DNA of 64,000 nt from positions 220,026-284,025 of the forward strand of contig NZ_RKRD01000003.1 of assembly GCF_003814745.1 (NCBI RefSeq), read 5' to 3'. This document shows positions 7,451 through 16,041 of the stretch, one piece after another. Numbering within the stretch: the first letter of the stretch is position 1; every line of letters starts with the position of its first letter. The DNA is from Hydrogenoanaerobacterium saccharovorans (GTDB lineage: Bacteria; Bacillota; Clostridia; Oscillospirales; Ruminococcaceae). Made by a program: the position numbers and the translations under genes. The notes beneath the pieces were generated by a model. That model made no database searches. It was not told the DNA's origin and saw only the letters and a list, made by a program, of their open reading frames with translations.

Positions 7451-8325
7451 TATGTGTTAAATATTTTCTTACAAAGTTTGCAGCCTGTTGCGGTTCCTGC
7501 GCAGCCGCCCAAAGCAGTTTCGCGCAGTTCAAACGGCAGGCTTCTGCCCACACGATACATCGCTTCCACCATTTCATCAAATGGGATGAGATTACGAATA
7601 CCGCTCAGGGATATTTCTGCTGAAATAAGCGCATTCGAAGCACCAATGGCATTGCGTGTTTGGCAGGGCGATTCTACCAGCCCTGCAACAGGGTCGCATA
7701 CCAGCCCCAATAAGTTGCTGATTGCCATAGCTGCAGCCGAAAGGCACTGCTCGGGGCTGCCACCCAATAACTGCGTTACAGCACTTGCCGCCATAGCGCT
7801 TGCGGTGCCAACCTCAGCCTGGCATCCACCTTCGGCACCTGCAACGGTGGCATTGCGGGTAAACAAGTAGCCAACAGCCCCCGCGTTGAGCAAGGCATCC
7901 ACCATCTGTTCGTCGGGTAAGCCGTACTCCTCCTGTATCGCAAGGAATACCCCCGGTATTACCCCGGAAGAGCCAGCTGTGGGTGCGGCAACAATCAGCC
8001 CCATTGAGGCGTTTACTTCTAGCACTCCCATCGCATAGGTGATTGCTTTTGCTGTAATCTGCCCGCAAACAGACTTACAGTTCAAATGGTGTGCCTGTAG
8101 TTTTTTTGCCTCGCCTCCAATCAGCCCGCCCATTGAGGTGAGTTGTTCGGTAAGCGATTTTTTTACTGCCTGTTTCATAATCTCATAAGAGCCATGCAGT
8201 TTATCAAAAATTTCTTCGCGTAAACCGCCCATATGTTCCGTTTCACGCATCAGCATTGCCTGTGATATCGTACAGCCATACTGCTCACATACGGCAAGCA
8301 ATCCGGCTCCGTTTAAAAAATCCAT
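7450..8325 (-). CDS. sdaAA: L-serine dehydratase, alpha subunit
   Basis: A 291-residue catalytic subunit of the iron-sulfur L-serine ammonia-lyase, which turns serine into pyruvate and ammonia. Typical segments are MGLIVAAPTAGSSGVIPG, EGGCQAEVGTASAMAA and LGLVCDPVAGLVESPC, and the C-terminus has the cysteine-containing GGCAGTATGCKLC; these Cys residues hold the [4Fe-4S] cluster. The length matches separate alpha subunits of Gram-positive bacteria. GAGGAGGAAC precedes the ATG. It lies 20 nt downstream of sdaAB, forming a two-gene operon in the usual beta-alpha order of Bacillota. Confidence 0.92.
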   Translation of the reverse strand: MDFLNGAGLLAVCEQYGCTISQAMLMRETEHMGGLREEIFDKLHGSYEIMKQAVKKSLTEQLTSMGGLIGGEAKKLQAHHLNCKSVCGQITAKAITYAMGVLEVNASMGLIVAAPTAGSSGVIPGVFLAIQEEYGLPDEQMVDALLNAGAVGYLFTRNATVAGAEGGCQAEVGTASAMAASAVTQLLGGSPEQCLSAAAMAISNLLGLVCDPVAGLVESPCQTRNAIGASNALISAEISLSGIRNLIPFDEMVEAMYRVGRSLPFELRETALGGCAGTATGCKLCKKIFNT

Positions 8326-8345
8326 TGTTGTTCCTCCTCACGGTG

Positions 8346-9014
8346 TTAAATCTGAATCAGCATTGCGCTTTCAATATACTGGTTGGTTTCAATTTTTTCG
8401 GCAGCTTCTTCGGGTATGTCGCCGTCCACTTCAATGATAGTATAAGCAGTCTTGCCTTTGTTCTCGCGATACATCCGCATAAACGCGATGTTGATTTGGT
8501 ATTCACTGAGAATTTTTGTGATGGAAGCCACCACTCCGGGCTTGTCCAGCTGGCGGATGAGCAAAGTGTTGTAATTGCCCGATAGACTGACGTGTACGCC
8601 GTTGATACGCTCAATTTTAGAGTTGCCGCCGCCAATAGAAATACCGCGCACGGTGGTAAGGGTACCGCTTTCCGACGTGATGGCAATATCCACTGTGTTG
8701 GGGTGCAGGTCTTTTTCACTTTCGTTTACGGTAAAGATGTATTGCAAGCCTGCATCATCGGCATGGAGGAACGAATCTTTAATACGAGCATCCTCTGTTC
8801 CAAAGCCTAAAATGCCTGCAACCAAGGCACGGTCGGTTCCATGCCCTTTATACGTTTTGGCGAACGAGCCGTACAAAGTAAACTCCACTTTTACAATACG
8901 CTCTCTTACCAATTTGCCCGCCATTAACGAAATACGCAGGGCGCCCGCGGTATGCGAGCTAGAGGGGCCTATCATATTTGGCCCGATTACATCAAAAATG
9001 CTGATTTCTTTCAT
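8346..9014 (-). CDS. sdaAB: L-serine dehydratase, beta subunit
   Basis: A 222-residue protein. MKEISIFDVIGPNMIGPSSS with HTAGALRISL is the SdaAB N-terminus, where the SSSHTAG stretch contributes to the active site. The C-terminal third (residues about 150-222, NTLLIRQLDKPGVVASITKI) is an ACT domain that probably senses serine. The frame stays open upstream, but the ATG at 9014 is the right start because AAGGAG lies 8 nt before it and homologues begin with MKEIS or similar. It is the first gene of the sda operon, with a promoter at 9076-9106 that overlaps a divergent one. Confidence 0.9.
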   Translation of the reverse strand: MKEISIFDVIGPNMIGPSSSHTAGALRISLMAGKLVRERIVKVEFTLYGSFAKTYKGHGTDRALVAGILGFGTEDARIKDSFLHADDAGLQYIFTVNESEKDLHPNTVDIAITSESGTLTTVRGISIGGGNSKIERINGVHVSLSGNYNTLLIRQLDKPGVVASITKILSEYQINIAFMRMYRENKGKTAYTIIEVDGDIPEEAAEKIETNQYIESAMLIQI

Positions 9015-9075
9015 AGAATAAGGCTCCTTATATGTAGTGATTTTGTAATTGTTGCCGAACTGTGTGTATAGAACT

Positions 9076-9106
9076 ATCATACCACTTGTAATGGGTAGTA
9101 TGTCAA
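9076..9106 (-). promoter_or_regulatory. Promoter of the sda operon
   Basis: On the minus strand TTGACA (9101-9106) and TATGAT (9076-9081) with a TG one base before the -10. The spacer is 19 nt, longer than ideal, which the extended -10 may offset. Confidence 0.5.
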
Positions 9107-9114
9107 TATATAAT
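9086..9114 (+). promoter_or_regulatory. Promoter of the PHP phosphatase gene, overlapping the sda promoter
   Basis: TTGTAA (9086-9091), 17 nt, TATAAT (9109-9114). It shares most of its bases with the divergent sda promoter, so the two polymerases should exclude each other. Confidence 0.6.
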
Positions 9115-9178
9115 AAGGTTATAGCACACATATTTACCAAAATGAAGCATTTAAATACCATCAAAGGATTTGATTAGG

Positions 9179-10006
9179 ATGAAAAAGATCATAGCAGATT
9201 ATCATATGCACAGTATCTCGCCGGATGCGCGTATGCCGATGGAGAAGATGTGCCTCGCGGCAATCGAGCGTGGTCTCACCGAAATTGCCGTTACCGACCA
9301 TGTTGAAATATACGCCCCCGACTACAAAGGCAAAGAACGGTTGATGTTTGACGATGATTATATCGACCGATATTTTACCGAGTGGGAGTATTGCCACGAA
9401 AAATTTGGCGGCAAACTCATTGTCCGCCGCGGAATCGAGTTGGGGCAACCCACATGTAATATGGAAGATGCAAAACGTATTTTGGAAAAATATCATTTTG
9501 ATTATGTGCTTGGCTCTATTCATAAGCTGTATGCGGTAGATTTGGCATTTAAGCATTATTCCGAAAGAACCAACGACAGCATTGCCCGTAAAAACATCGA
9601 ACTGCTTTATGAGCTTGCCGATATCGGTGATTTCGATTGTTTGGGGCATATCGACCTGATTAAACGCTATGCATCGCGCCAAGGGCAGCAGGTGAGCCTG
9701 ATGAAATACCCCGATGAATTGGCTGCTGTGCTCAAGCGCTTGATAGAACGCGGAAAAGGGCTTGAAATCAATACTTCTGGTTTGCGCCAAGGGTTGGGCG
9801 AAACTTTGCCCGGGCTGGATATTTTACAGCTTTACCGTCAGCTGGGCGGCGAAATTTTGGTAGTGGGTTCAGATGCGCACTGCTATCAGGATGTTGCTGC
9901 AGACTTTGATGCTGCACTTGAACTTGCGCTGCAAGCAGGCTTTACCCAACTTGCTTTGTACGAAAACAGAAAATGCAGTTTTTATTCGATTGCAGACAGG
10001 GCGTAA
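9179..10006 (+). CDS. PHP-domain histidinol-phosphatase-like protein (HisJ/HisK type)
   Basis: A 275-residue PHP (polymerase and histidinol phosphatase) domain protein. The metal-site motifs run in order: DYHMHS at the N-terminus, VTDHVE, a Glu in RRGIELG, GSIHKL, GHIDLIKRY, and GSDAHC near the C-terminus. This is the full set for a trinuclear metal site. Similar proteins are histidinol-phosphate phosphatases, but no other his gene is nearby, so another phosphoester could be the substrate. A TTG three codons upstream sits 1 nt from AAAGGA, so the ATG at 9179, 10 nt from it, is preferred. A terminator follows. Confidence 0.78.
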   Translation: MKKIIADYHMHSISPDARMPMEKMCLAAIERGLTEIAVTDHVEIYAPDYKGKERLMFDDDYIDRYFTEWEYCHEKFGGKLIVRRGIELGQPTCNMEDAKRILEKYHFDYVLGSIHKLYAVDLAFKHYSERTNDSIARKNIELLYELADIGDFDCLGHIDLIKRYASRQGQQVSLMKYPDELAAVLKRLIERGKGLEINTSGLRQGLGETLPGLDILQLYRQLGGEILVVGSDAHCYQDVAADFDAALELALQAGFTQLALYENRKCSFYSIADRA

Positions 10007-10016
10007 TACATAAACT

Positions 10017-10048
10017 GCCGCATGATTGAAGAAATCATGCGGCTTTTC
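10017..10048 (+). terminator. Terminator of the PHP gene
   Basis: Arms GCCGCATGATT and AATCATGCGGC pair perfectly around a 5-nt loop and are followed by TTTT. Confidence 0.85.
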
Positions 10049-10075
10049 TCGTTTTATAAAAGTAAGCAGTTTTTA

Positions 10076-10246
10076 TCAATCGTTTTTCTTATAGATTCTA
10101 AGCTGTACGTCATTTTCTCCAATGCATATTTCAGCGTGGTCTATCATCTGCCCTATGAGGTGCAATTCAGAATCCTGCCAAGTCTGCTTACACCTGCCAG
10201 TTCCCAAAAAAATTGCTTGGGTCGCTGCTGTTGTAACGAAAAATTA
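10076..10246 (-). pseudogene. Possible decayed gene remnant
   Basis: In the 440-nt gap between the PHP gene and uppP, one minus-strand frame is open for about 56 codons and ends in a stretch that looks protein-like (WQDSELHLIGQMIDHAEICI, then GENDVQLRIYKKND and TGA). It has no start codon or ribosome site. A second minus frame just upstream (to about 10290) also reads protein-like (LGVIFRYNSSDPSNFFGNW) before a stop, as if a frameshift split one gene. I do not recognise the family; it may be chance. The rest of the gap, up to the promoter at 10402, shows nothing. Confidence 0.25.
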
Positions 10247-10401
10247 CCCCAAGATCATCTTCCTTCCCAGAATTAAGAATTCGGGTGGTCTTATGCGGTA
10301 ATACGTGGTATTATTATATCGAAAAATAGTTTCGTGCGCAATCGTTGTCAAAGTCGAAGCAACATTTTTCTTTTTATTTTGCATAAAATAGTTAATATTG
10401 G

Positions 10402-10430
10402 TTGACAGCAAATCCAAACATGAGTATTAT
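10402..10430 (+). promoter_or_regulatory. Consensus promoter of uppP
   Basis: TTGACA (10402-10407), exactly 17 nt, TATTAT (10425-10430); the best -35 in the window. Confidence 0.75.
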
Positions 10431-10449
10431 TGTATTAATTCAATAATAC
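10424..10449 (+). promoter_or_regulatory. Operator-like inverted repeat over the uppP -10
   Basis: Perfect 9-bp arms GTATTATTG and CAATAATAC separated by 8 nt. The left arm contains the -10 hexamer and the right arm covers the predicted start of transcription, the place where a repressor would block. Confidence 0.5.
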
Positions 10450-10486
10450 AATTAAGCGGCAACTACCGCGGCAAAGGGGTTTTTTC

Positions 10487-11314
10487 ATGGATTTTGTAGA
10501 GATTCTTAAAGTTGTGCTGATAGGCATCATTGAAGGTATCACCGAATGGCTCCCCATCAGCAGTACAGGGCACATGATTTTGGCAGATGAGTTTATTAAA
10601 CTCAACATTACGCCCGAGTTTAAAGAAATGTTTTTGGTTGTAATCCAGCTCGGTGCAATTTTGGCAGTCGTACTGCTTTATTTTCGTAAGTTAAATCCTT
10701 TTGCGTTGAGCAAAACACCTGCACAACGCCGCGATACAGTGATTTTATGGATTAAGGTAGTAATTGCAGTACTGCCCGCAGCGATTATCGGCATTCCGTT
10801 TGACGACCAGATTGATAAACTGTTTTACAATTACCAAACAGTTACCGCAACGCTTATTATTTACGGTGTGCTGTTTCTCTTGCTTGAGAATCGCAACCGT
10901 AAACGCAAGCCGCTTATCAAAGATTTTTCGCAGCTTACTTACAAAACCGCCGCTTTGATTGGTGTATTCCAGGTGCTGGCACTCATTCCGGGCACATCTC
11001 GTTCGGGTGCAACCATTCTCGGTGCTATTTTGTTAGGTACTTCGCGTTATGTTGCCGCAGAATTTTCTTTCTTTCTTTCCATCCCCGTTATGTTTGGGGC
11101 AAGTGCGATTAAACTAATTAAATTTGGCTTTCATTTTACCCCGGATGAGTGGGTGATTTTGCTTACAGGTATGGTTGTTGCTTTTGTTGTATCCATCCTT
11201 GCTATCAAGTTCTTGATGGGTTATATTAAAAAGCACGATTTTAAAGCGTTTGGTTGGTATCGTATTATATTGGGCGCCATTGTAGCAGTGTACTTTATAT
11301 TTTTTGCTAAGTAG
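10487..11314 (+). CDS. uppP: Undecaprenyl-diphosphatase UppP (BacA)
   Basis: A 275-residue integral membrane phosphatase that recycles undecaprenyl diphosphate to the monophosphate for cell-wall synthesis; its over-production gives bacitracin resistance. Both conserved BacA motifs are seen: EGITEWLPISSTGHM (about residues 17-31) and PGTSRSGATILGA (about 172-184). About seven to eight membrane segments and the length agree with the family. AAAGGGG precedes the ATG. The gene has a consensus promoter whose -10 lies in a perfect inverted repeat, so it is likely repressed under some conditions. ogt follows 20 nt downstream and is probably co-transcribed. Confidence 0.93.
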   Translation: MDFVEILKVVLIGIIEGITEWLPISSTGHMILADEFIKLNITPEFKEMFLVVIQLGAILAVVLLYFRKLNPFALSKTPAQRRDTVILWIKVVIAVLPAAIIGIPFDDQIDKLFYNYQTVTATLIIYGVLFLLLENRNRKRKPLIKDFSQLTYKTAALIGVFQVLALIPGTSRSGATILGAILLGTSRYVAAEFSFFLSIPVMFGASAIKLIKFGFHFTPDEWVILLTGMVVAFVVSILAIKFLMGYIKKHDFKAFGWYRIILGAIVAVYFIFFAK

Positions 11315-11334
11315 CAAGCAGGAGGATGAAAAAT

Positions 11335-11817
11335 ATGAAGGCAATCTGGTATTACGACACACCAATCGGCAAAGTTGCAATTGCAGAAAAAGAGGGTTCT
11401 ATTACAAATTTGTATTTTGAAACAGACAGTATCCCGCAAGAGCGCGACTTTGCCCAATGCGAAACTGATGTAATTAAAGAGGCTCATCGTCAGCTGCAAG
11501 CCTATCTTGCAGGTACGTTACAAGAGTTTTCGCTGCCTCTTGCTCCTGCTGGCACACCGTTTATGCAGCAGGTTTGGCAGTGCCTTTGCCAAATACCGTA
11601 CGGCGCAACCGCAAGTTACAAGCAAATAGCGCAAATGGCAGGCAACAGCAAAGCCTGCCGTGCTGTGGGGCTTGCGAACAACAAAAACCCCATACCGCTT
11701 TTTATCCCTTGCCATAGGGTTGTGGGCAGCAGCGGTAAGCTGGTAGGCTACCGCGGCGGGCTCGATTTAAAGAAAAAGCTTTTAGCCCTTGAAAAAGTTT
11801 CTTCAATAGTGAAATAA
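11335..11817 (+). CDS. ogt: Methylated-DNA--protein-cysteine methyltransferase
   Basis: A 160-residue suicide DNA-repair protein that removes methyl groups from O6-methylguanine. The active-site motif IPCHRVVG is intact (Cys about residue 126), preceded by the recognition-helix segment YKQIAQMAG with the following CRAVGLANNKNPIP, whose Arg flips the damaged base. The length matches Ogt proteins without an Ada domain. ATG 11326 is only one base from GGAGG, so the ATG at 11335, 9 nt away, is the better start. It ends the uppP transcript at a terminator. Confidence 0.92.
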   Translation: MKAIWYYDTPIGKVAIAEKEGSITNLYFETDSIPQERDFAQCETDVIKEAHRQLQAYLAGTLQEFSLPLAPAGTPFMQQVWQCLCQIPYGATASYKQIAQMAGNSKACRAVGLANNKNPIPLFIPCHRVVGSSGKLVGYRGGLDLKKKLLALEKVSSIVK

Positions 11818-11828
11818 ATATCTGCAAT

Positions 11829-11875
11829 CAAAAACAGCTGTCAATCAAAAAAATTGGCGGCTGTTTTTGTTTTTA
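11829..11875 (+). terminator. Terminator of the uppP-ogt operon
   Basis: Arms CAAAAACAGCTGTCAAT and ATTGGCGGCTGTTTTTG (two mismatches) around seven bases, followed by a T-rich run. Confidence 0.8.
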
Positions 11876-11890
11876 TGCAATATAAAACAT

Positions 11891-11981
11891 TACCTTAGCA
11901 GGTAGTCGAGGTAACCGAACAACAAGATTCAAATATTCACACCTTTGTCTATTCCACCGGCTCTGCCCCCAAAGCTATAAT
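11891..11981 (+). promoter_or_regulatory. Activator-type promoter region of chbP
   Basis: A perfect -10 TATAAT (11976-11981) has no recognisable -35 (TCCACC at 11953-11958). Upstream is the short inverted repeat TACCT-TAGC-AGGTA (11891-11904) and a further GGTAACC. A weak -35 next to an AraC-type response regulator in the same locus suggests an activated promoter; binding is inferred. Confidence 0.4.
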
Positions 11982-12033
11982 GGTATTAGAGTAACTCGAT
12001 GTGTAAATTTTGATGTTTGAGGAGGGCTTTGCA

Positions 12034-14430
12034 GTGCAGTACGGCTATTTTGACAATAAAAAAAGAGAGTATGTCATCAACAGGGTAGATGTGCCCGTTT
12101 CATGGACGAACTACATCGGCGTTAACGAGATGTGCGGGGTGCTCAACCATACAGCGGGCGGGTACCTGTTTTACAAATCACCCGAATACCACCGTATCAC
12201 CCGCTTTCGCCCAAACGGGGTGCCGATGGACCGCCCTGGCCACTATGTATATGTGCGCGATGATGATACGGGCGAATACTGGAGCATTTCGTGGCAGCCT
12301 GTGGGCAAACCGCTTGATAAAGCGCGTTACGAATGCCGCCATGGGCTTTCTTACTCGCGTTACATTTGCGATTACAACGGAATCAACGCACAGCAAACGC
12401 TGTTCATCCCAATAGAAGACCCTGTGGAATTATGGGATGTAACACTGCATAACAGCAGTGACAGAGAACGGCACCTCAGCATTTTTTCTTACTGTGAGTT
12501 TTCGTTTCATCACATTGAAATGGATAACAAAAATCATCAAATGAGCCTGTATGCCTCCGGTTCGTCTTATCAAGACGGCATAATTCAATACGATTTGTTT
12601 TACGAAGAGGATGGTTATCAGTTTTTTACGTCTAATTTTACCCCAGATGGTTACGACTGTGTGCGTGATGCCTTTTTAGGCAGTTATCGCACAGAAACTA
12701 ACCCCCTCGCGGTAGAACGTGGTGCGTGCAGCGGCAGTACCGAGTTTGGGGGCAACCACTGTGCTGTTCTGCATAAAAAAGTATCGATTCAATCAGGGGA
12801 GAACGCGCGCTTACTCTTTATGCTGGGTGAGCAGGGTTACGAAAATGCGAAAGTGATGCGGAAAAAATACTCCGATGAAGCTACAGTAGACCGTTGCTTT
12901 GCCGATTTGGCAAAGTTTTGGGACGATAAATTGAGCCGTTTGCAAGTAAACACCCCCAACGAGGGGATGAACACGATGCTCAATATTTGGACGCTATACC
13001 AAAGCGAAATTAACGTGATGTTTTCGCGTTTTGCTTCGTTTATTGAGGTTGGAGGAAGAACAGGGCTTGGCTACCGAGACACCGCCCAAGATGCCATGAC
13101 GGTGCCGCATTCCAACCCGCAAAAATGCCGTCAGCGTATCATCGAGCTGCTGCGTGGCTTGGTGACGCAGGGCTACGGGCTACACCTGTTTCAACCCGAG
13201 TGGTTTGACCCTCAAGAGAAAAAGCAAAGCTTTAAATCCCCAACGGTGGTGCCTACCCCCAACAAATCTCAGATGATTCACGGGTTAGAGGATACCTGCG
13301 CAGATGATGCCCTGTGGCTGATTGCTGCCATTGTAGAATACATTAAAGAAACAGGCGAGTTTTCATTGCTCGATGAGACAGTTACTTATGCCGACGGCGG
13401 CAGCGGAACAGTGTACGAGCATATGACGAAAATCCTCGATTTTTCAACAGAGCAAGTTGGTGCAAATGGCATTTGCAAAGGGTTGCGAGCCGACTGGAAC
13501 GATTGCCTCAATTTGGGTGGCGGCGAAAGCGCCATGGTAAGCTTTTTGCATTACTGGGCACTGCAATATTTTATCGAGCTTGCATGCTATGTCGGCAAGA
13601 CAGAAGATGCCGCTAAATACGGCGCAATTGCAAAGCAGATCAAAGCAGTAAGCGAAAAAGTGCTGTGGGACGGCAAATGGTATGCCCGCGGCATCACGGC
13701 AAAAGGGCGTAAAATAGGCGTGCAAAGCGACAGCGAAGGCAGGGTTCATCTCGAAAGCAACGCGTGGGCGGTGCTTTCGGGTGTTGCAGGCAAAGAGCAT
13801 GGCGAACTTTGTATGGATTCGGTAAATGAATACCTGTACACCCCTTACGGACTGATGCTGGTTGCGCCTGCCTACAGCACCCCCGACGATGACATCGGCT
13901 TTGTAACGCGTGTATACCGCGGAGTAAAAGAGAACGGTTCCGTTTTTAGCCACTCCAACCCATGGGCGTGGGCGGCAGAGGCAAAGCTGGGCAGGGGTAC
14001 CCGTGCTATGAAGTTTTATGATGCGCTCTGCCCCTATCATCAGAACAATCTTATTGAAATCCGCCAAAGCGAGCCGTATTCCTACTGTCAGTTTATTATG
14101 GGCAAAGACCATACTGCACATGGCAGGGCACGTCACCCGTTTATGACCGGTTCGGGCGGCTGGAGTTACTTTGCGGCAACTCGCTTTCTGCTCGGCATCC
14201 GCCCCGATTTTAATCATCTGATGATTGACCCCTGCATTCCTTCACACTGGCAGGGCTTTACAGCAGTACGCAAGTGGCGCGGCGCTACCTACAACATTAC
14301 GGTGCAAAACCCCAACGGGGTGGAAAAAGGCGTAAAAACCGTCTTGCTTGCAGGTAAAACATTAGAGGGCGGAGCGGTACCGTGCCAGCCTACCGGCAGC
14401 GTCAACGATGTAACGATTATAATGGGATAG
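12034..14430 (+). CDS. chbP: GH94 N,N'-diacetylchitobiose phosphorylase-type enzyme
   Basis: A 798-residue glycoside hydrolase family 94 phosphorylase. It reads very close to the Vibrio chitobiose phosphorylase I remember: QYGYFDNKKREYVINR at the start, PNGVPMDRPGHYVYVRDDDT, SRFASFIEVGGRTGLGYRDT, ESNAWAVLSG and RKWRGATYNITVQNPNGV near the end. The catalytic acid is Asp490 in GLRADWNDCLN. Such enzymes convert (GlcNAc)2 plus phosphate to GlcNAc-1-phosphate and GlcNAc. Cellobiose phosphorylases are the main alternative, but their N-terminus differs. The frame is open to TTG 12010, yet AGGAGGG lies 7 nt before GTG 12034, and the resulting N-terminus matches the family. It heads a locus with a phosphohexomutase, an ABC importer and a two-component system. 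Confidence 0.82.
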   Translation: MQYGYFDNKKREYVINRVDVPVSWTNYIGVNEMCGVLNHTAGGYLFYKSPEYHRITRFRPNGVPMDRPGHYVYVRDDDTGEYWSISWQPVGKPLDKARYECRHGLSYSRYICDYNGINAQQTLFIPIEDPVELWDVTLHNSSDRERHLSIFSYCEFSFHHIEMDNKNHQMSLYASGSSYQDGIIQYDLFYEEDGYQFFTSNFTPDGYDCVRDAFLGSYRTETNPLAVERGACSGSTEFGGNHCAVLHKKVSIQSGENARLLFMLGEQGYENAKVMRKKYSDEATVDRCFADLAKFWDDKLSRLQVNTPNEGMNTMLNIWTLYQSEINVMFSRFASFIEVGGRTGLGYRDTAQDAMTVPHSNPQKCRQRIIELLRGLVTQGYGLHLFQPEWFDPQEKKQSFKSPTVVPTPNKSQMIHGLEDTCADDALWLIAAIVEYIKETGEFSLLDETVTYADGGSGTVYEHMTKILDFSTEQVGANGICKGLRADWNDCLNLGGGESAMVSFLHYWALQYFIELACYVGKTEDAAKYGAIAKQIKAVSEKVLWDGKWYARGITAKGRKIGVQSDSEGRVHLESNAWAVLSGVAGKEHGELCMDSVNEYLYTPYGLMLVAPAYSTPDDDIGFVTRVYRGVKENGSVFSHSNPWAWAAEAKLGRGTRAMKFYDALCPYHQNNLIEIRQSEPYSYCQFIMGKDHTAHGRARHPFMTGSGGWSYFAATRFLLGIRPDFNHLMIDPCIPSHWQGFTAVRKWRGATYNITVQNPNGVEKGVKTVLLAGKTLEGGAVPCQPTGSVNDVTIIMG

Positions 14431-14444
14431 GAGAAACAGTACAT

Positions 14445-15857
14445 ATGATTAAGTTTGGAACAGGCGGCTGGCGAGCGATTATCGGGGACGATTTTACTAA
14501 GGCAAATGTTCAGCTGCTTACCTGTGCGCTTGCACGAATGATGAAAGATTCGGGTAGTGCAGAAAAAGGTTTTTGTATTGGATATGACCGCCGTTTTCTC
14601 TCGGCAGAGGCGGCAAAATGGGCGGCAGAGGTGATGGCAGGCGAGGGGATTCACTGCAAGGTGCTCGACCGCGAAGCCCCAACCCCGCTGATTATGTTTA
14701 CCGTAAAGCAATTGAATCTGGATTACGGTATGGCAATTACCGCCAGCCATAATCCAGCCATTTATAATGGGATTAAGGTGTTTACTTCCGGCGGAAGAGA
14801 TGCAGACGAACGTGTCACCGCCGAAATCGAAATGTATATCGCCGACCTTTGCGGAAAGCCAATCAACACAATGAATTACAATAAAGCAATCGATTGCGGT
14901 ACGGTAGAAGAAATCGATTCATTCAACGATTATATCGACAGTATTTTATCTGCGGTAAATACCGAGGCAATTAAGCAAAGAAGGCTAAAAGTTGCGCTTG
15001 ACCCGATGTACGGCGTCAGCCAAACCTCACTGCGCACGATATTGCTTACTACACGTTGCGATGTAGAGGTAATCCACGAGCGCCACGATACGCTGTTTGG
15101 GGGCAGGCTGCCTGCACCCAATGAAGATACTATGAAAAGCCTTGTCAACTACGTGCTTGACCACCATTGCGACCTTGGTGTTGCAACCGACGGGGACGCT
15201 GACAGAATCGGTGTGATCGACGACTGCGGTGAGTTTTTGCACCCCAACCGCATCCTAACCCTGCTGTACTATTATCTTGTAAAATACAAGGGCTGGCATG
15301 GCCCTGTTGTGCGCAACAATTCCACTACGCATATGCTCGATAAGGTTGCCGAAAGCTTTGGCGAAAAATGCTACGAAGTGCCCGTAGGGTTTAAGCATGT
15401 TTCGGCTAAAATGCGCGAAACCAATGCGGTCATCGGCGGCGAAAGCTCGGGCGGGCTTACGGTGCGCGGGCATATTCAGGGCAAAGACGGTATCTATGCC
15501 GCGGCTTTGTTGGTTGAAATGGTTGCCGTCACAGGCAAGCGTTTATCCCAACTGTACAAAGAAATTCTCGATACCTATGGCATTTTGTATACCCATGAAA
15601 GCGATTACCGCATGACAGCCGAGTGCAAGCAACAACTTACCAAGCTGCTGTTTGCAGATAAACTGCTGCCGGAGTTTTCACTGCCTATCGAGCATATTTC
15701 ATACCTTGACGGCTGCAAAATCTACTTTAAAAACGGGGGATGGATTATCGCTCGCTTTTCGGGTACCGAGCCATTGCTTCGTGTTTGCTGCGAAATGCAG
15801 CAGCAGCATCTTGCCGAGCAAACAGTGCAAACATTGCAAGAGTTTTTGAAATTGTAA
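14445..15857 (+). CDS. Alpha-D-phosphohexomutase (phosphoglucomutase/phosphoacetylglucosamine mutase-like)
   Basis: A 470-residue phosphohexomutase of four domains. The phosphoserine loop is TASHNPAIYNGIK (Ser about residue 101), the metal loop ATDGDADRIG, the sugar-binding loop GGESSGGL and the phosphate-binding loop RFSGTEPLLR. It interconverts sugar-1-phosphate and sugar-6-phosphate. Lying 14 nt after the phosphorylase gene, its natural job here would be to turn the sugar-1-phosphate product (GlcNAc-1-P if the GH94 call is right) into the 6-phosphate for catabolism. The start is ATG 14445, preceded by TAGGAG; a longer frame overlapping chbP is not needed. A long hairpin terminator follows. 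Confidence 0.82.
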   Translation: MIKFGTGGWRAIIGDDFTKANVQLLTCALARMMKDSGSAEKGFCIGYDRRFLSAEAAKWAAEVMAGEGIHCKVLDREAPTPLIMFTVKQLNLDYGMAITASHNPAIYNGIKVFTSGGRDADERVTAEIEMYIADLCGKPINTMNYNKAIDCGTVEEIDSFNDYIDSILSAVNTEAIKQRRLKVALDPMYGVSQTSLRTILLTTRCDVEVIHERHDTLFGGRLPAPNEDTMKSLVNYVLDHHCDLGVATDGDADRIGVIDDCGEFLHPNRILTLLYYYLVKYKGWHGPVVRNNSTTHMLDKVAESFGEKCYEVPVGFKHVSAKMRETNAVIGGESSGGLTVRGHIQGKDGIYAAALLVEMVAVTGKRLSQLYKEILDTYGILYTHESDYRMTAECKQQLTKLLFADKLLPEFSLPIEHISYLDGCKIYFKNGGWIIARFSGTEPLLRVCCEMQQQHLAEQTVQTLQEFLKL

Positions 15858-15883
15858 AACCCCTTTTTCTCCTTTCTATATAG

Positions 15884-15944
15884 AAAGAACCTCCGCTCTT
15901 TGCTGCAACATTGAATTGCTGTACAAAGGGCGGAGGTTCTTTTG
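15884..15944 (+). terminator. Terminator after the phosphohexomutase gene
   Basis: Arms AGAACCTCCGC and GCGGAGGTTCT, extended by CTTTG/CAAAG across one mismatch, enclose about 22 nt and end in TTTT. It separates the enzyme genes from the sensor-transporter genes. Confidence 0.75.
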
Positions 15945-15982
15945 TAGCAATGCCTTTTTAAACCTGTGGTGAATGCGCTGTC

Positions 15983-16011
15983 TTGTGTGATATGGAAAAT
16001 AATAGTATACT
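15983..16011 (+). promoter_or_regulatory. Promoter of the kinase-transporter operon
   Basis: TTGTGT (15983-15988), 17 nt, TATACT (16006-16011). The predicted transcript start near 16018 lies after ATG 16015 and so supports the TTG start of the kinase at 16042. Confidence 0.6.
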
Positions 16012-16041
16012 CGAATGAAAGAGTACAAGGGGGATGTTGAT

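Noticed and set aside
10022..10276. Open frame of 84 codons after the PHP gene
   Set aside because: Its start lies in the terminator stem, it has no ribosome site, and the sequence is not protein-like.
13444..14217. Long open frame on the minus strand within chbP
   Set aside because: It lies fully opposite a well-supported GH94 gene and has Cys/His-rich nonsense composition typical of antisense frames.
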